A stretch of 64,000 bases of DNA from Parasphingorhabdus marina DSM 22363 (GCF_900128895.1 NZ_FSQW01000001.1:1550001-1614000); one strand, 5' to 3'. Numbered from the stretch's first letter, positions 33,031-41,968 are shown. Numbers and translations are program-made. The notes: generated by a model not told the origin, from the letters alone.

Positions 33031-35056
33031 CCAAGAAATCGAGTTCTATCTGACTCGAATTTGACTGATTTGCTTTTTTTATTCCGTGAGATGGGAGCTC
33101 TCTCGAAATGCTAACTACCTTCGCCCTGTGGAGCCAACGCTTCACATCTTTAATATTGGCATAAAAGGGCTCCTTCGTATGAGGAGTTGGTATTTGGAAG
33201 TACGGAGTTAGGATAGATGACAAATACCATTTCATACTCTGCCCTCTCGACTTGCTTTTTGGGGTGTGTCGAGCCTTCTCCAGAACTCCAAATGCAACGC
33301 AACTATCCAAAAACTCGTCAACACTCTGATGTTCTTCCAAAACATTAACCGAAAGCGAAAACCCATTCGCTCCGGGGTAAGACATTCTCTTATCATCCCG
33401 TAATTTATCTCGAAAGAACGATCCGACGACATTCACGAAACGATGGCGATCATCGCCGCCTTTTGGCTCCGCCTTAACCTTCCGGAACCAATATTCGCTT
33501 GCCGACATGATGCCCATAGCTTGGATTGATGGCTTGATCTCCTTCGGAACAGAAAATTCCTCCACTTCAGCACTTCTTAAGTACTCAGCCCAAATGAACT
33601 GGCAGACACTTAGGAAAGTCAGAATGTTATTTGCACAGACAGCAATTACGTCATCTGCACCACACCAAACCATGCGTTGACGTGTTGCAGAGAAGACTTG
33701 CAGCATCGCAAGTTGTTTGCGCTCTTTCTTCCACCATTGCTTTGGCTTCTGGTCCCAAGGCTGCGATTGCAAAAGCCCGCTACTTATCTCGAGCTTTTCC
33801 AGGTTTTGCCTTAGCCAAGCCTCACCTAGTTTGGCTGAAAGTGGGTCCTGTCTGGCCATGTTAACGAGTGTAGCGCGGAGGTTTTTAGGAATGACAGGGT
33901 CAGTTGAGATTGCCTTCTCTCGCGACCTCTTCTTTGTAAATCGTTCAAGCTTGCTTTCAGGTGATACTCTGCCACCAAACATATATCTCGTGTAGCGCGT
34001 CCGCTGAGAAACCTTAAAGCCAGACGCTTTGAGGCGTCTGTAGAGGACATCATCGCAGAATCTCGGAAAATGGGAGCGCTTCGATTCTCGATTCGTGAGC
34101 AGATCGCCAATATCCACTATGCGATACTCACGCATTTCTTCTGTGAAGGCGTTGTTTCCAAAGCCCTGAAGACCTGTGGTCAAGGAGTAAGGCCGCGCGC
34201 CAACGCGATATGATACTCGACCATCTCGACTTCCAAGCATTCGCATAACGATACTACGGAATACGGGCTGAAACCCTCCATTCTTGTCCTTTTCAAGGTC
34301 CATTAGGTCTTCGAATTGATCGATTGTGACAAATAAAGGAACTTCCGGTGGCAAAATTCCAACTTCCCGAAGAGCATCATAAGTCGAGCCTATGGGCTCC
34401 CCCGGTTTGGTCTTCGAGCGCACAATTTCGGTGGGCAAGCTGTCTGAGTTAAAATTCAAAAAACTTTCGTAGGCGTAAATTCGACTTTTGATGGCTCTCC
34501 GGAGGCCATCAAAGTCCGAAACGCTAGACAGACCTCCAAACCAGCTTAGGTCTTTGGCTAAAATGCGAGAGAATTCGTCCAACCTTCCTTTGTCTATCGC
34601 TAAACCGAGGCGCCTTGATAGCTGTTCCCCCTTGGACGAGCCGAGTAACGCTAAGTTGCTGAGTAGATCGTCAACGATCCAATAGTTGAGGAAATCAGCA
34701 AAATAGAGCCCGGTAACACTGAGGTCATCAGTCCGCTCGATTTTGCGTTGACCGAAATCAAGCGCTCCGCTTGAGCGTAAGACGATATTGGCTGAAATGA
34801 ACTTGGAGCAATGCTCTGGTAGCGGCCAAGGTTCATCGCTTTCTAGATAGGCAGACAAAATTTCCGGCTTGAGCAAATTCAGTAATGCTGACTTGCCGGT
34901 TCCTTGTAGGCCAATAAGAATGACGCTACCCGGCTGAAAAAGTTGGTGCGTTGAACTTTCCTTCAGCAACTCTGGACTAAAGATGTTGACAAATTCTTGT
35001 GCCGGAATTGTCTCAGCCATGTAGACATCATTAAAGGGATTTTTGATGTTATGCAT
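33011..35056 (-). CDS. Large P-loop (ORC/Cdc6- or STAND-like) ATPase of a conflict system
   Basis: 681 residues. The start MHNIKNPFNDVYMAET is followed by Walker A GLQGTGKS at 49-56 and a Walker B-like strand LFVTIDQFEDLMD at about 241-253. The insert between them is unusually long. The second half (from about 380) is basic, with RTRYTRYMFGGR and SKLERFTKKRSREK, and probably binds nucleic acid; the C-terminus ends in an acidic tail. Such ATPases act as sensors or motors in prokaryotic immune systems. The gene overlaps the phosphoribosyltransferase-like gene by eight bases and the 346-residue gene by twenty, so the three are translated together. Confidence 0.8.
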   Translation of the reverse strand: MHNIKNPFNDVYMAETIPAQEFVNIFSPELLKESSTHQLFQPGSVILIGLQGTGKSALLNLLKPEILSAYLESDEPWPLPEHCSKFISANIVLRSSGALDFGQRKIERTDDLSVTGLYFADFLNYWIVDDLLSNLALLGSSKGEQLSRRLGLAIDKGRLDEFSRILAKDLSWFGGLSSVSDFDGLRRAIKSRIYAYESFLNFNSDSLPTEIVRSKTKPGEPIGSTYDALREVGILPPEVPLFVTIDQFEDLMDLEKDKNGGFQPVFRSIVMRMLGSRDGRVSYRVGARPYSLTTGLQGFGNNAFTEEMREYRIVDIGDLLTNRESKRSHFPRFCDDVLYRRLKASGFKVSQRTRYTRYMFGGRVSPESKLERFTKKRSREKAISTDPVIPKNLRATLVNMARQDPLSAKLGEAWLRQNLEKLEISSGLLQSQPWDQKPKQWWKKERKQLAMLQVFSATRQRMVWCGADDVIAVCANNILTFLSVCQFIWAEYLRSAEVEEFSVPKEIKPSIQAMGIMSASEYWFRKVKAEPKGGDDRHRFVNVVGSFFRDKLRDDKRMSYPGANGFSLSVNVLEEHQSVDEFLDSCVAFGVLEKARHTPKSKSRGQSMKWYLSSILTPYFQIPTPHTKEPFYANIKDVKRWLHRAKVVSISRELPSHGIKKANQSNSSQIELDFLDDTEDD

Positions 35057-36095
35057 TGATGGGCATCCTCGACGCCCGCCTGAAGAGGGGCTCCCAAAAA
35101 TTGTTACGCTTCCGATGAAGGACTGGTAAAGTGTTATCAGGGCAATTGTCGTATTTCACAAATACAGCCCCTGTCTGCTGATATCCGAATGGGCCGAAGT
35201 CTTGGTCCACGGGGGGCGGGCCGACAACGGTTGGGTGCAGTCGCGATAGGCAATCCCGAAGTTCCGGAAATTCAGTATTCTCACCTGGCACGGCATTCGG
35301 CTTAATGAACCCGTCATCATGCAATTCCAAGACAGGACTGTAATGAAAGTTAGGGAAATCTACCTGTAAGCGTGTCGCCCATTCTGCCCCGTCCGGGCAA
35401 ATTATAAGCGGACAGAAAAGCACCTCATATGCAAATGTGCCGTCAGTTTTTCTAATGGCTTGAGCACTTCGGATAGCCCGCTCAGCCTGCGACCCGCTTC
35501 CTACAAAATCCTCCAAAAGTACGAGGTATCGTTTTTCGATTTCGTTCTGTATTCCACGTCGCATTACTCGCCGACAGAATTCATCTTGATCCCAGTCGTC
35601 AATCTCCTGCTCCCATGTGTATCGCACACTGTGCCCGTGAATGTCATTGATCCGCAGAAATTCGCCGAGATTGAAGCTGTCCGTAATCCCCGTGTAGCGA
35701 ACCAACGTGAGAGCATCCTCCATCTGGCTTTTGGCGGCTGCGGAAAACACATTTACTCCGAGCCTGTTGATCAGCCATTCCAGCACGTGTTTACTGAATG
35801 CTGTTCTAGAGGCGGCCTCCAAGTCGTCCTGCCCGATAAAAAAAAGATGCTTTAAGAGTCTGAACAACTTTATCTGATCTGCCTCATCTTGTGCTGATCC
35901 AATCCATTTCGATAGACGCACACCAAACGGGCCGTCAGCTGTGTTCTTAGTTGGCTTATATTCATCAAAGAGTCGCTCACCTAGAAATTCGATGTCAGCC
36001 TTCAATGTCAACAATTCTCCTTGCCCCTGAGCGTCGGCTAAACACCATTTCCTAAGCATGTCTTGAAATTCGGATTTCGTCACATCTCGTTCCAA
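35049..36095 (-). CDS. Phosphoribosyltransferase-like conflict protein (PRTase-CE type)
   Basis: 348 residues. The mid-protein strand and loop RYLVLLEDFVGSGSQAERAI (residues 189-208) has the form of the PRPP-binding loop of type I phosphoribosyltransferases (acidic residues, then G-S-G). The C-terminus reads VKYDNCPDNTLPVLHRKR and FWEPLFRRASR, which I recall as the hallmark of the PRTase family associated with prokaryotic conflict elements. Whether it transfers ribose-phosphate groups, binds nucleotides or modifies a target is not known. It overlaps the methyltransferase by 16 bases and the ATPase by eight. Confidence 0.8.
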   Translation of the reverse strand: MERDVTKSEFQDMLRKWCLADAQGQGELLTLKADIEFLGERLFDEYKPTKNTADGPFGVRLSKWIGSAQDEADQIKLFRLLKHLFFIGQDDLEAASRTAFSKHVLEWLINRLGVNVFSAAAKSQMEDALTLVRYTGITDSFNLGEFLRINDIHGHSVRYTWEQEIDDWDQDEFCRRVMRRGIQNEIEKRYLVLLEDFVGSGSQAERAIRSAQAIRKTDGTFAYEVLFCPLIICPDGAEWATRLQVDFPNFHYSPVLELHDDGFIKPNAVPGENTEFPELRDCLSRLHPTVVGPPPVDQDFGPFGYQQTGAVFVKYDNCPDNTLPVLHRKRNNFWEPLFRRASRMPINA

Positions 36096-37291
36096 ATTCG
36101 TAAAACATCCTCCGCAATTACCTCGCCGAATTTGGGAGGAACAGCGTTTCCGATCATTCGGTAAATCGATGACTCGCTGCCTTCGAACTTGAACGTATCG
36201 GGAAAACTTTGCACACGCGCAGCCTCTCGCATCGAAAAGCCGCGGTTCTCTGATGGGTGAAGAAAATATCTTGGTTGACCAAACCTCGTATCCACAGTGG
36301 GGGCGACATCATCCCAAGAAAGCCGCCGAAACTTGCCGTTGAAGGAGTTTGTAAGGTCCACATATTCTCCGATCCGCCTAAGATAGCCCTTTTCGAGTAA
36401 GGATTTGGAGATCATTTTTGATTGATCTCCAAAGTACTCTTCCATGAATCTCTCATCCACTGGATCGGCATCCCCGTTTTCTCTCCGACGCTTTTGTCGA
36501 CGCAGTTTCACAATCGTTTCGAGGTAAGAAATCTCTTCTCGGCTAACTGGTCCAAAGACCTCAGGAATTTCCCACGTATGGACTGATCTTGGCCCACCTC
36601 TTACGTTTGAGAGCTTTTGGCCCGGGTGTATTCGACCCGCAATTTGATGCTCAATCGATCCGACTTTCAGCGGCCTCTTCGGTTTGTCCTCAACTAGTTC
36701 AACGTTTTTCAGTGTTTGCGCTAAGTTGACCCGCTCGGCGCACTTGAGCTTGAGTTCAAACTTCTGTCTTCCCAAGGTTGCAAGAATGATGACTCGCTTA
36801 CGCTGCTGAGCGATCCCATAGTCGGAAGTCTTATGAACATCCCAAGAAACCGAGTATCCGCTCGAGGATAGAACTTCTAGAGTCTGTTCGAAAAGTACCG
36901 AATGTTTCTTGCTAAGTAGGCCGAGAACGTTCTCAATGATCACGATCTTGGGTTTAGCGGCTGCCGCTATCTTAGCGACGTTAACCAAATGGCCATTTCT
37001 CAGATCGCCAGAATTGTTTTTGCCTACCGTTGAAAACCCCTGGCAAGGTGGTCCGGCTATCAAAACATCACATTTTGCCACCTCGCTGGTTAGAGAAGCG
37101 TCCCAAGAAGATAGATCGATTCTGTGGACGTTTGAGTGAACGTTCGCCGTAAAGGTTTTCAATGCATCCTGATCGAGCTCAAACGAGGCAAACGGTGCGA
37201 GGCCGGCATTCATGAAACCGAGGTCCATCCCGCCACAACCGCTATAGAGGCTAGCGAATTTGATTCTTGCTGGGCGCGCCTGACAGATCAT
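36080..37291 (-). CDS. DNA (cytosine-5) methyltransferase
   Basis: 403 residues with all main C5-methyltransferase motifs: I (FASLYSGCGGMDLGF, 12-26), IV with the catalytic Cys83 (GPPCQGFS), VI (IIENVLGL), VIII (QQRKRVIIL), then the target-recognition region and IX/X (REAARVQSFP, IGNAVPP). The enzyme appears active and complete. It is the first gene of the operon, with no Shine-Dalgarno before its ATG. No cognate restriction enzyme is recognisable in the operon, which makes the ATPase and PRTase-like proteins the candidates for the attacking arm. Confidence 0.95.
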   Translation of the reverse strand: MICQARPARIKFASLYSGCGGMDLGFMNAGLAPFASFELDQDALKTFTANVHSNVHRIDLSSWDASLTSEVAKCDVLIAGPPCQGFSTVGKNNSGDLRNGHLVNVAKIAAAAKPKIVIIENVLGLLSKKHSVLFEQTLEVLSSSGYSVSWDVHKTSDYGIAQQRKRVIILATLGRQKFELKLKCAERVNLAQTLKNVELVEDKPKRPLKVGSIEHQIAGRIHPGQKLSNVRGGPRSVHTWEIPEVFGPVSREEISYLETIVKLRRQKRRRENGDADPVDERFMEEYFGDQSKMISKSLLEKGYLRRIGEYVDLTNSFNGKFRRLSWDDVAPTVDTRFGQPRYFLHPSENRGFSMREAARVQSFPDTFKFEGSESSIYRMIGNAVPPKFGEVIAEDVLRIWNEM

Positions 37292-37810
37292 GAATCTGCA
37301 ATAGCAGCGCTTCAGATAATTTCGAGTTCTAATTCACGGTTGTTAACGTCGCAAACGAAGCTGTCAATCTGATGCGAACTCGCCTCCAATTCGCGAAGCC
37401 TTCTATACTGCCTGCATGGTTCGGCACCCAGCGTACTGACAGCTCAAGAACCTCAGGTGTAAACTTGTCTGTCGCCGTACTTGTGCCGTACCCCAGCCTC
37501 TCAGAAGCTGGGGTCTCCAGCAATCTCCGGGCAGTTCAAAGCCACTTCATCTCACTTTCGAACAGACGCCCACTTTCGGGAACCAAGATGAAATGCCGGA
37601 ATGCCGGAGATTGGGGCGCAAAGCAGTCATTCGTTTTGAAAACACTTTTCCGCCTGTTTGAGACTGAGGCAGTTATTTGCACTTAAAGTCCTGCGCAATT
37701 CAGTCTCTTTGTTTGAAACACCGGTTCTCAGGTGGGCAAGCCCCCGAAATAGCGCCACAAAATCGCACTCAAAATCGCATTAAGCTATTGATAAAAAAGA
37801 GAAAACTGCG
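37292..37810. other. Non-coding right end of the island
   Basis: About 520 bases with no credible gene. It must hold the promoter of the methyltransferase operon (minus strand). An 8-base-pair hairpin (ACCCCAGC / GCTGGGGT, 37490-37514) and a short tandem of CAAAATCGCACT-like units near 37760 are visible. The 65-residue frame over the tRNA is spurious. No integrase or transposase remnant was recognised. Confidence 0.5.
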
Positions 37811-37885
37811 TGGTGACCCCTACGGGAATCGAACCCGTGTTTCAGCCGTGAAAGGGCCGCGTCCTAACCGCTAGACGAAGGGGCC
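37811..37885 (-). tRNA. tRNA-Glu (UUC)
   Basis: Read on the minus strand it begins GGCCCCTTCGTCTAGCGG, has anticodon loop CTTTCAC with UUC at 34-36, the TTCGATT T-loop, acceptor GGCCCCT pairing with AGGGGTC, discriminator A and an encoded CCA at 37811-37813. Its 3' end faces the island, an orientation in which elements often integrate, though no second copy of the 3' end was found on the other side. Confidence 0.95.
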
Positions 37886-38068
37886 ATACCAGTGCGCAAA
37901 CACATCACCGATCGGCGAGCCACGGCAATTAGGGATGTCCTGCGCGTTGGTCAACCCCAATCATGCGGCTTTGCGGCGTTTTTTTTGCCGGTCAGGTGGC
38001 GGTGCAAAAACAGCATCGGGGCAGGGAGGAAGCTCGGAATTCAGGCCCGTTTCATCATTGCCCGCGCC

Positions 38069-39835
38069 TCAATCCGCCCAGGCGGCATCCTCGACATGGA
38101 TCTCGGCAGCCGGGCGGCTGCCCCAGTCGTCGATTTTCGCCCGTCCGGCGATCCACAATTTGCGGGATTTCGGTGCGCTGAGCAGGGCCTGACCCATGTC
38201 GGTTTCGGCGGCGCGGAAGGCAATGGCCTTGATCGATCCGCCGTCATCGCCCGAGACAATGAGCCGGACATGGTCTTTGCCGACAATATCGCACTTGATG
38301 ATCCGGACCGGCCCGGCGACAATTTTCGGAGCGGGCCAGCCCATCCCGAATGGCCCGGCTTCCTCCATCGCCTCCACGAACAGCGGATTGACACCCCTGG
38401 GTGAGAGGACCGCATCGACCAGCAGGGATTTTTCCGACCGCGCCTGGCCCACCCGGTCGGCGAGATGCTCGTTCAGAAATTCGGTGAAGGCCGGAATCTT
38501 GCCGGATTCAATCGTGATGCCCGCCGCCATCGCATGGCCACCACCGGCGATCAGCAGCCCGCTGTCTTTTGCAGCGATGATCGCCGCGCCCAGGTCGACA
38601 CCGGCAATGGATCGGCCGGAGCCCTTGCCGATCCCCGCATCGTCTTCGGCGACGATGATCGCGGGCCGGTTCAGCTTTTCCTTGATGCGGCTCGCGACAA
38701 TGCCGATCACGCCGGGATGCCAGCCCTTGCCGGAGAGTACGGCAATCTCCTGATTGTGCATGTTCCGGCACATGGCTTCGGCTTCCTCGAGGACATGCGC
38801 CTCGATCGCCCGGCGTTCCTGATTGAGATGATCGAGTTCGGTGGCAATTGTCCGGGCTTCTTCCGGATCCTCGGTGGTCAGCAGCCGGACACCGAGATCG
38901 GACTTGCCGACACGGCCGCCGGCATTGATGCGCGGCCCCAGCGCAAAGCCGAGATCGGAGGAAATCGGCGCCCGTTTCAAACGGCTGGCGTCGATCAGGG
39001 CGGACATCCCGATATTCTTGCGTCCCGACAGGACTTTCAGACCCTGCGCAACGAAGGCCCGGTTCAGCCCGCGCAGCTGGGCGACATCGGCGACCGTTCC
39101 CAGCGCAACAATGTCGAGCAGTTCGAGCAGGCGGGGTTCGGGGCGGTCCCGGAAATAATCTCGCTGGCGCAATGTCCGGATAATGGCAGCGCCCAGAAGG
39201 AACGCCATGCCGACCGCAGCGAGATGGCCGTGCTCGGCTCCGGCATCGCTCTCGTCCAGCCGGTTGGGATTGACCAGGGCAAGGGCATCGGGGAGCTCGG
39301 CCGCACATTTATGATGGTCGACAACAATCACCTCGACATTGGCCGCCCTGGCCATGTTGAGCGCTTCGAAGGCCATCGCACCGCAATCAACCGTGACGAC
39401 AAGGTCGCTGCCCTGTTGTCCCAGTTTGACGAGCGCTTCGCCGGACGGGCCATAGCCTTCCATCAGCCGGTCGGGAATATAATAGCCGGCCTCCAGTCCG
39501 AGTGCACGGAGCAAGCGGATGAGCAGTGCGGCGCTGGTCGCCCCGTCGACATCATAGTCTCCGAATATGGTGACCTTCTCGCGTTTCAGGATGGCATCGG
39601 CAATGCGTTCGGCGGCCTTGTCCATATCCTGAAAGACCGAAGGGTCGGGCATGAAGCTGCGAATGGTCGGATTGCGGTTGGCGTCCAGAGTCTCGCGCGA
39701 TGCGCCCCGGGCCAGCAGCAGCTGGGTCACCAGATCATCGGGCTGAAAGCCGGGATCGCGGGCATCGGCGCTGGTGCTGCGCCATCGCCATTCCTGTCCG
39801 GACAGGGATTGGGTGACATCAAGAACAGTTGACAT
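38069..39835 (-). CDS. recJ: Single-stranded-DNA-specific exonuclease RecJ
   Basis: 588 residues from the ATG at 39835 (MSTVLDVTQSLSG). DHH-family motifs are in order: DYDVDGATSAALL (motif I, near 85), VTVDCG, VIVVDHHKCAAEL (motif III with DHH), then the DHHA1 domain with GWHPGVIGIVASRIKEK and GSGRSIAGVDL, then the OB-fold end. It degrades single-stranded DNA 5' to 3' in recombination and mismatch or base-excision repair. The frame stays open to 40003 but overlaps the divergent MBL gene and has no motif there. Alphaproteobacterial recJ genes often sit near hom and glpX, as here. Confidence 0.95.
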   Translation of the reverse strand: MSTVLDVTQSLSGQEWRWRSTSADARDPGFQPDDLVTQLLLARGASRETLDANRNPTIRSFMPDPSVFQDMDKAAERIADAILKREKVTIFGDYDVDGATSAALLIRLLRALGLEAGYYIPDRLMEGYGPSGEALVKLGQQGSDLVVTVDCGAMAFEALNMARAANVEVIVVDHHKCAAELPDALALVNPNRLDESDAGAEHGHLAAVGMAFLLGAAIIRTLRQRDYFRDRPEPRLLELLDIVALGTVADVAQLRGLNRAFVAQGLKVLSGRKNIGMSALIDASRLKRAPISSDLGFALGPRINAGGRVGKSDLGVRLLTTEDPEEARTIATELDHLNQERRAIEAHVLEEAEAMCRNMHNQEIAVLSGKGWHPGVIGIVASRIKEKLNRPAIIVAEDDAGIGKGSGRSIAGVDLGAAIIAAKDSGLLIAGGGHAMAAGITIESGKIPAFTEFLNEHLADRVGQARSEKSLLVDAVLSPRGVNPLFVEAMEEAGPFGMGWPAPKIVAGPVRIIKCDIVGKDHVRLIVSGDDGGSIKAIAFRAAETDMGQALLSAPKSRKLWIAGRAKIDDWGSRPAAEIHVEDAAWAD

Positions 39836-39935
39836 GGAGCGGATGTATAGCATTGCTTGTTTCAGACAAGCGGCAAATTGCCCGAAGATGCTCCGGCCGG
39901 ATGACACGCGCCGGACCGGCCGACTGGAGAAACAC

Positions 39936-40889
39936 ATGCCCGATGATGCAGGCTCGCCGCAGCGCCCGGAAGTGGAAGCGTTTTTTGATCCCGTGTCCAA
40001 CACGGTGAGCTATCTGGTGCATGACCCGGAAACCGGCAGCGCGGCGATTATCGATCCGGTTCTTGATTTTGATCACAGCAGCGGCCGCCTGACCACGGCC
40101 AGCGCGGACCGGTTGCTGGAGCGTCTCGCGGAGCAGGATCTGCAACTGCTCCATGTTCTGGAAACGCACGCCCATGCCGATCACCTGAGCGCCGGGCATT
40201 ATCTGCGCATGAAAACCGGGGCGACACTGGCGATCGGGGAGAAGATCACCGCGGTCCAAAAGGTCTTTGCCCCGATTTTCGAAGCCGATGACGTGGCCTT
40301 TGACGGCGCGGCATTCGATCTCCTTCTGGCCGATGGCCAGACACTGGCCCTGGGGAGTTGCGAGATCCGGGTTCTGCACACGCCTGGTCATACGCCTGCC
40401 TGTATCTGCTATCATGTCGGTGATGCGATTTTTGTCGGGGACACCCTGTTCATGCCCGATTTCGGAACTGCCCGCTGCGATTTTCCCGGGGGCGATGCCG
40501 CTGAGCTCTATCATTCGATCCAGAAGATTCTCGCCCTGCCGGACGATACGCGGGTGTTCACTTGTCATGACTATTTGCCGCAGGGGCGGGAGCAATATGT
40601 CTGGGAAAGCAGTGTTGCCGAGCAGCGGCAATCCAACATCCATGTCGGTGCCGGCAAGGCCGAGGCCGACTTTATCGCGATGCGCCGGGAACGGGACAGC
40701 AAACTGGCGGCGCCCAAGCTGATTCTGCCGTCGCTGCAGGTCAATATCCGGGCCGGTACCCTGCCGCCACCGGAAGCGTCGGGAAATGTCTTTCTGCGCC
40801 TCCCGGTCAATGCCTTTCCGGGATTTGAACAGACCAGCGATGCGCTGCAGGCGAAGGTCGAGGATTTTCAGCCGGACTGGCATATCTGA
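39936..40889 (+). CDS. MBL-fold metallo-hydrolase (persulfide dioxygenase-like)
   Basis: 317 residues from the ATG at 39936. The metal-binding motif HAHADH is at about 89-94 (ETHAHADHLSAG), with TPGHTPACICYH and GDTLFMPDFG completing the ligand set, and CHDY near the C-terminal part. This order, and the PVLDFDHSSGR start, match the Blh/ETHE1-like sulfur dioxygenase group, which oxidises glutathione persulfide, rather than beta-lactamases. It is divergent from recJ and four bases upstream of the flavodoxin-like gene, so the two may form an operon. Confidence 0.85.
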   Translation: MPDDAGSPQRPEVEAFFDPVSNTVSYLVHDPETGSAAIIDPVLDFDHSSGRLTTASADRLLERLAEQDLQLLHVLETHAHADHLSAGHYLRMKTGATLAIGEKITAVQKVFAPIFEADDVAFDGAAFDLLLADGQTLALGSCEIRVLHTPGHTPACICYHVGDAIFVGDTLFMPDFGTARCDFPGGDAAELYHSIQKILALPDDTRVFTCHDYLPQGREQYVWESSVAEQRQSNIHVGAGKAEADFIAMRRERDSKLAAPKLILPSLQVNIRAGTLPPPEASGNVFLRLPVNAFPGFEQTSDALQAKVEDFQPDWHI

Positions 40890-40892
40890 ACC

Positions 40893-41384
40893 GTGCCCCG
40901 TCTGCTCATCATCTATTACAGCTATACTGGCGGATCCGAGCAGATGGCCCGGGCCGCGGCCGATGCTGCCGGGAGCGAAGAGGGGACGGAGACCGTCCTG
41001 ATGACAGCCGAGGATTGCCAGTCGGACGACTTGTTGTCGGCGGATGGCTATATTTTTGTCACCCCGGAAAATCTCGCGGCCATAGCCGGGGTGATGAAGG
41101 CCTTTTTTGACCGCTGCTATTATCCCGTGCTCGGGAAGATCGAAGGCCGGCCCTATGCTGCGATGATCTGCGCTGGGTCGGATGGCGAAAACGCGATGAA
41201 ACAGCTCGAGCGGATCGCGACCGGCTGGCGGCTGAAGAAGGTGGTGGATACAACTATTATCTGCACCCATGTCCAGACCGAGGAAGAGATCCTGGCACCC
41301 AAGATCATTGCCGACAAAGAGCGGGAGCATTGCGCAGAAATCGGCGCCACCCTGGCGACGGGTCTTGCCCTCGGGATTTTCTAG
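40893..41384 (+). CDS. Flavodoxin-fold protein (NAD(P)H-dependent oxidoreductase-like)
   Basis: 163 residues starting at a GTG (40893). It opens with LLIIYYSYTGGSEQMA, the FMN-phosphate loop (Ser/Thr-x-Thr-Gly) of flavodoxin-like proteins, then TPENLAAIAGVMKAFFDRCYYP, which fits the isoalloxazine site and dimer contact of small quinone or flavin reductases. Its stop overlaps the stop of the convergent UDG gene within the sequence CTAG. Electron donor and acceptor are unknown. Confidence 0.8.
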   Translation: MPRLLIIYYSYTGGSEQMARAAADAAGSEEGTETVLMTAEDCQSDDLLSADGYIFVTPENLAAIAGVMKAFFDRCYYPVLGKIEGRPYAAMICAGSDGENAMKQLERIATGWRLKKVVDTTIICTHVQTEEEILAPKIIADKEREHCAEIGATLATGLALGIF

Positions 41385-41968
41385 ACCAGATCTTGCACGC
41401 GTTTTTGCAGCACCGGGATCACATCATCTTCAAACCACGGATTAGCTCTGAACCATCGGATATTGCGCGGGCTGGGATGGGGCAGGGGCAGGGCGGCGGG
41501 CCAGAACTCCTCCCATCGCCTGACGGTTTCTGTCAGCGTCCGTGATTTCTGTGCCCCCAGATGCCAGTCGAGCGCATATTGCCCGAGTATCAGCGTCAGC
41601 TGGATCCCCGGCAACCTGTCGAGCAGGTGTTGGCGCCATTGCGGAGCGCATTCGGAACGGGGTGGAAGGTCGCCGCCATTGCCGGTGCCAGGAAAACAAA
41701 AACCCATCGGAATGATCGCGAAGAGGTCGGGATTGTAAAACTGATCCTCGGTCACCCCCAGCCACTGGCGCAGGCGTTTGCCGCTGGCATCATCAAAGGG
41801 CCGGCCCTTCTCATGGGTCTTGCGGCCGGGCGCCTGTCCGGCAATCAATATGCGTGCCCGTCTGCCGGCCTGTAACAAGGGATCCGGGCCAAGGGGCAGG
41901 TCCTGGCAGATGGTGCAGGCACGAACATCGGACAACAGCCTGTCGAGCGACGCGTGATCTCTCGTCAT
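41381..41968 (-). CDS. Uracil-DNA glycosylase family protein
   Basis: 195 residues from the ATG at 41968 that overlaps the DUF900 stop (ATGA); the longer frame is a shadow. Features of the Fe-S UDG superfamily are CTIC near residue 17, IAGQAPGRKTHEKGRPFDD (motif 1), GFCFPG-then-Cys at about 15 residues' distance, LILGQYALDWHLG, and the late PHPSPRNI that matches the PHPS motif contacting the flipped base. Four cysteines in two pairs fit a 4Fe-4S cluster. It removes uracil or a related damaged base. It is the last of the hom-glpX-DUF900-UDG row. Confidence 0.82.
   Translation of the reverse strand: MTRDHASLDRLLSDVRACTICQDLPLGPDPLLQAGRRARILIAGQAPGRKTHEKGRPFDDASGKRLRQWLGVTEDQFYNPDLFAIIPMGFCFPGTGNGGDLPPRSECAPQWRQHLLDRLPGIQLTLILGQYALDWHLGAQKSRTLTETVRRWEEFWPAALPLPHPSPRNIRWFRANPWFEDDVIPVLQKRVQDLV

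Noticed and set aside
22522-37810. Direct repeat of the tRNA-Glu 3' end as an att site
   Set aside because: I looked for GGTTCGATTCCCGT-like sequence around 22.5-24 kb and 31.1-31.3 kb and saw none.
37677-37874. 65-residue frame at the right end of the island
   Set aside because: It reads through the tRNA-Glu gene; the match to other short proteins would be due to the tRNA.
38465-39832. 455-residue open frame on the plus strand
   Set aside because: It is antisense to recJ, whose DHH and DHHA1 motifs are intact; the composition is typical of a high-G+C shadow frame.
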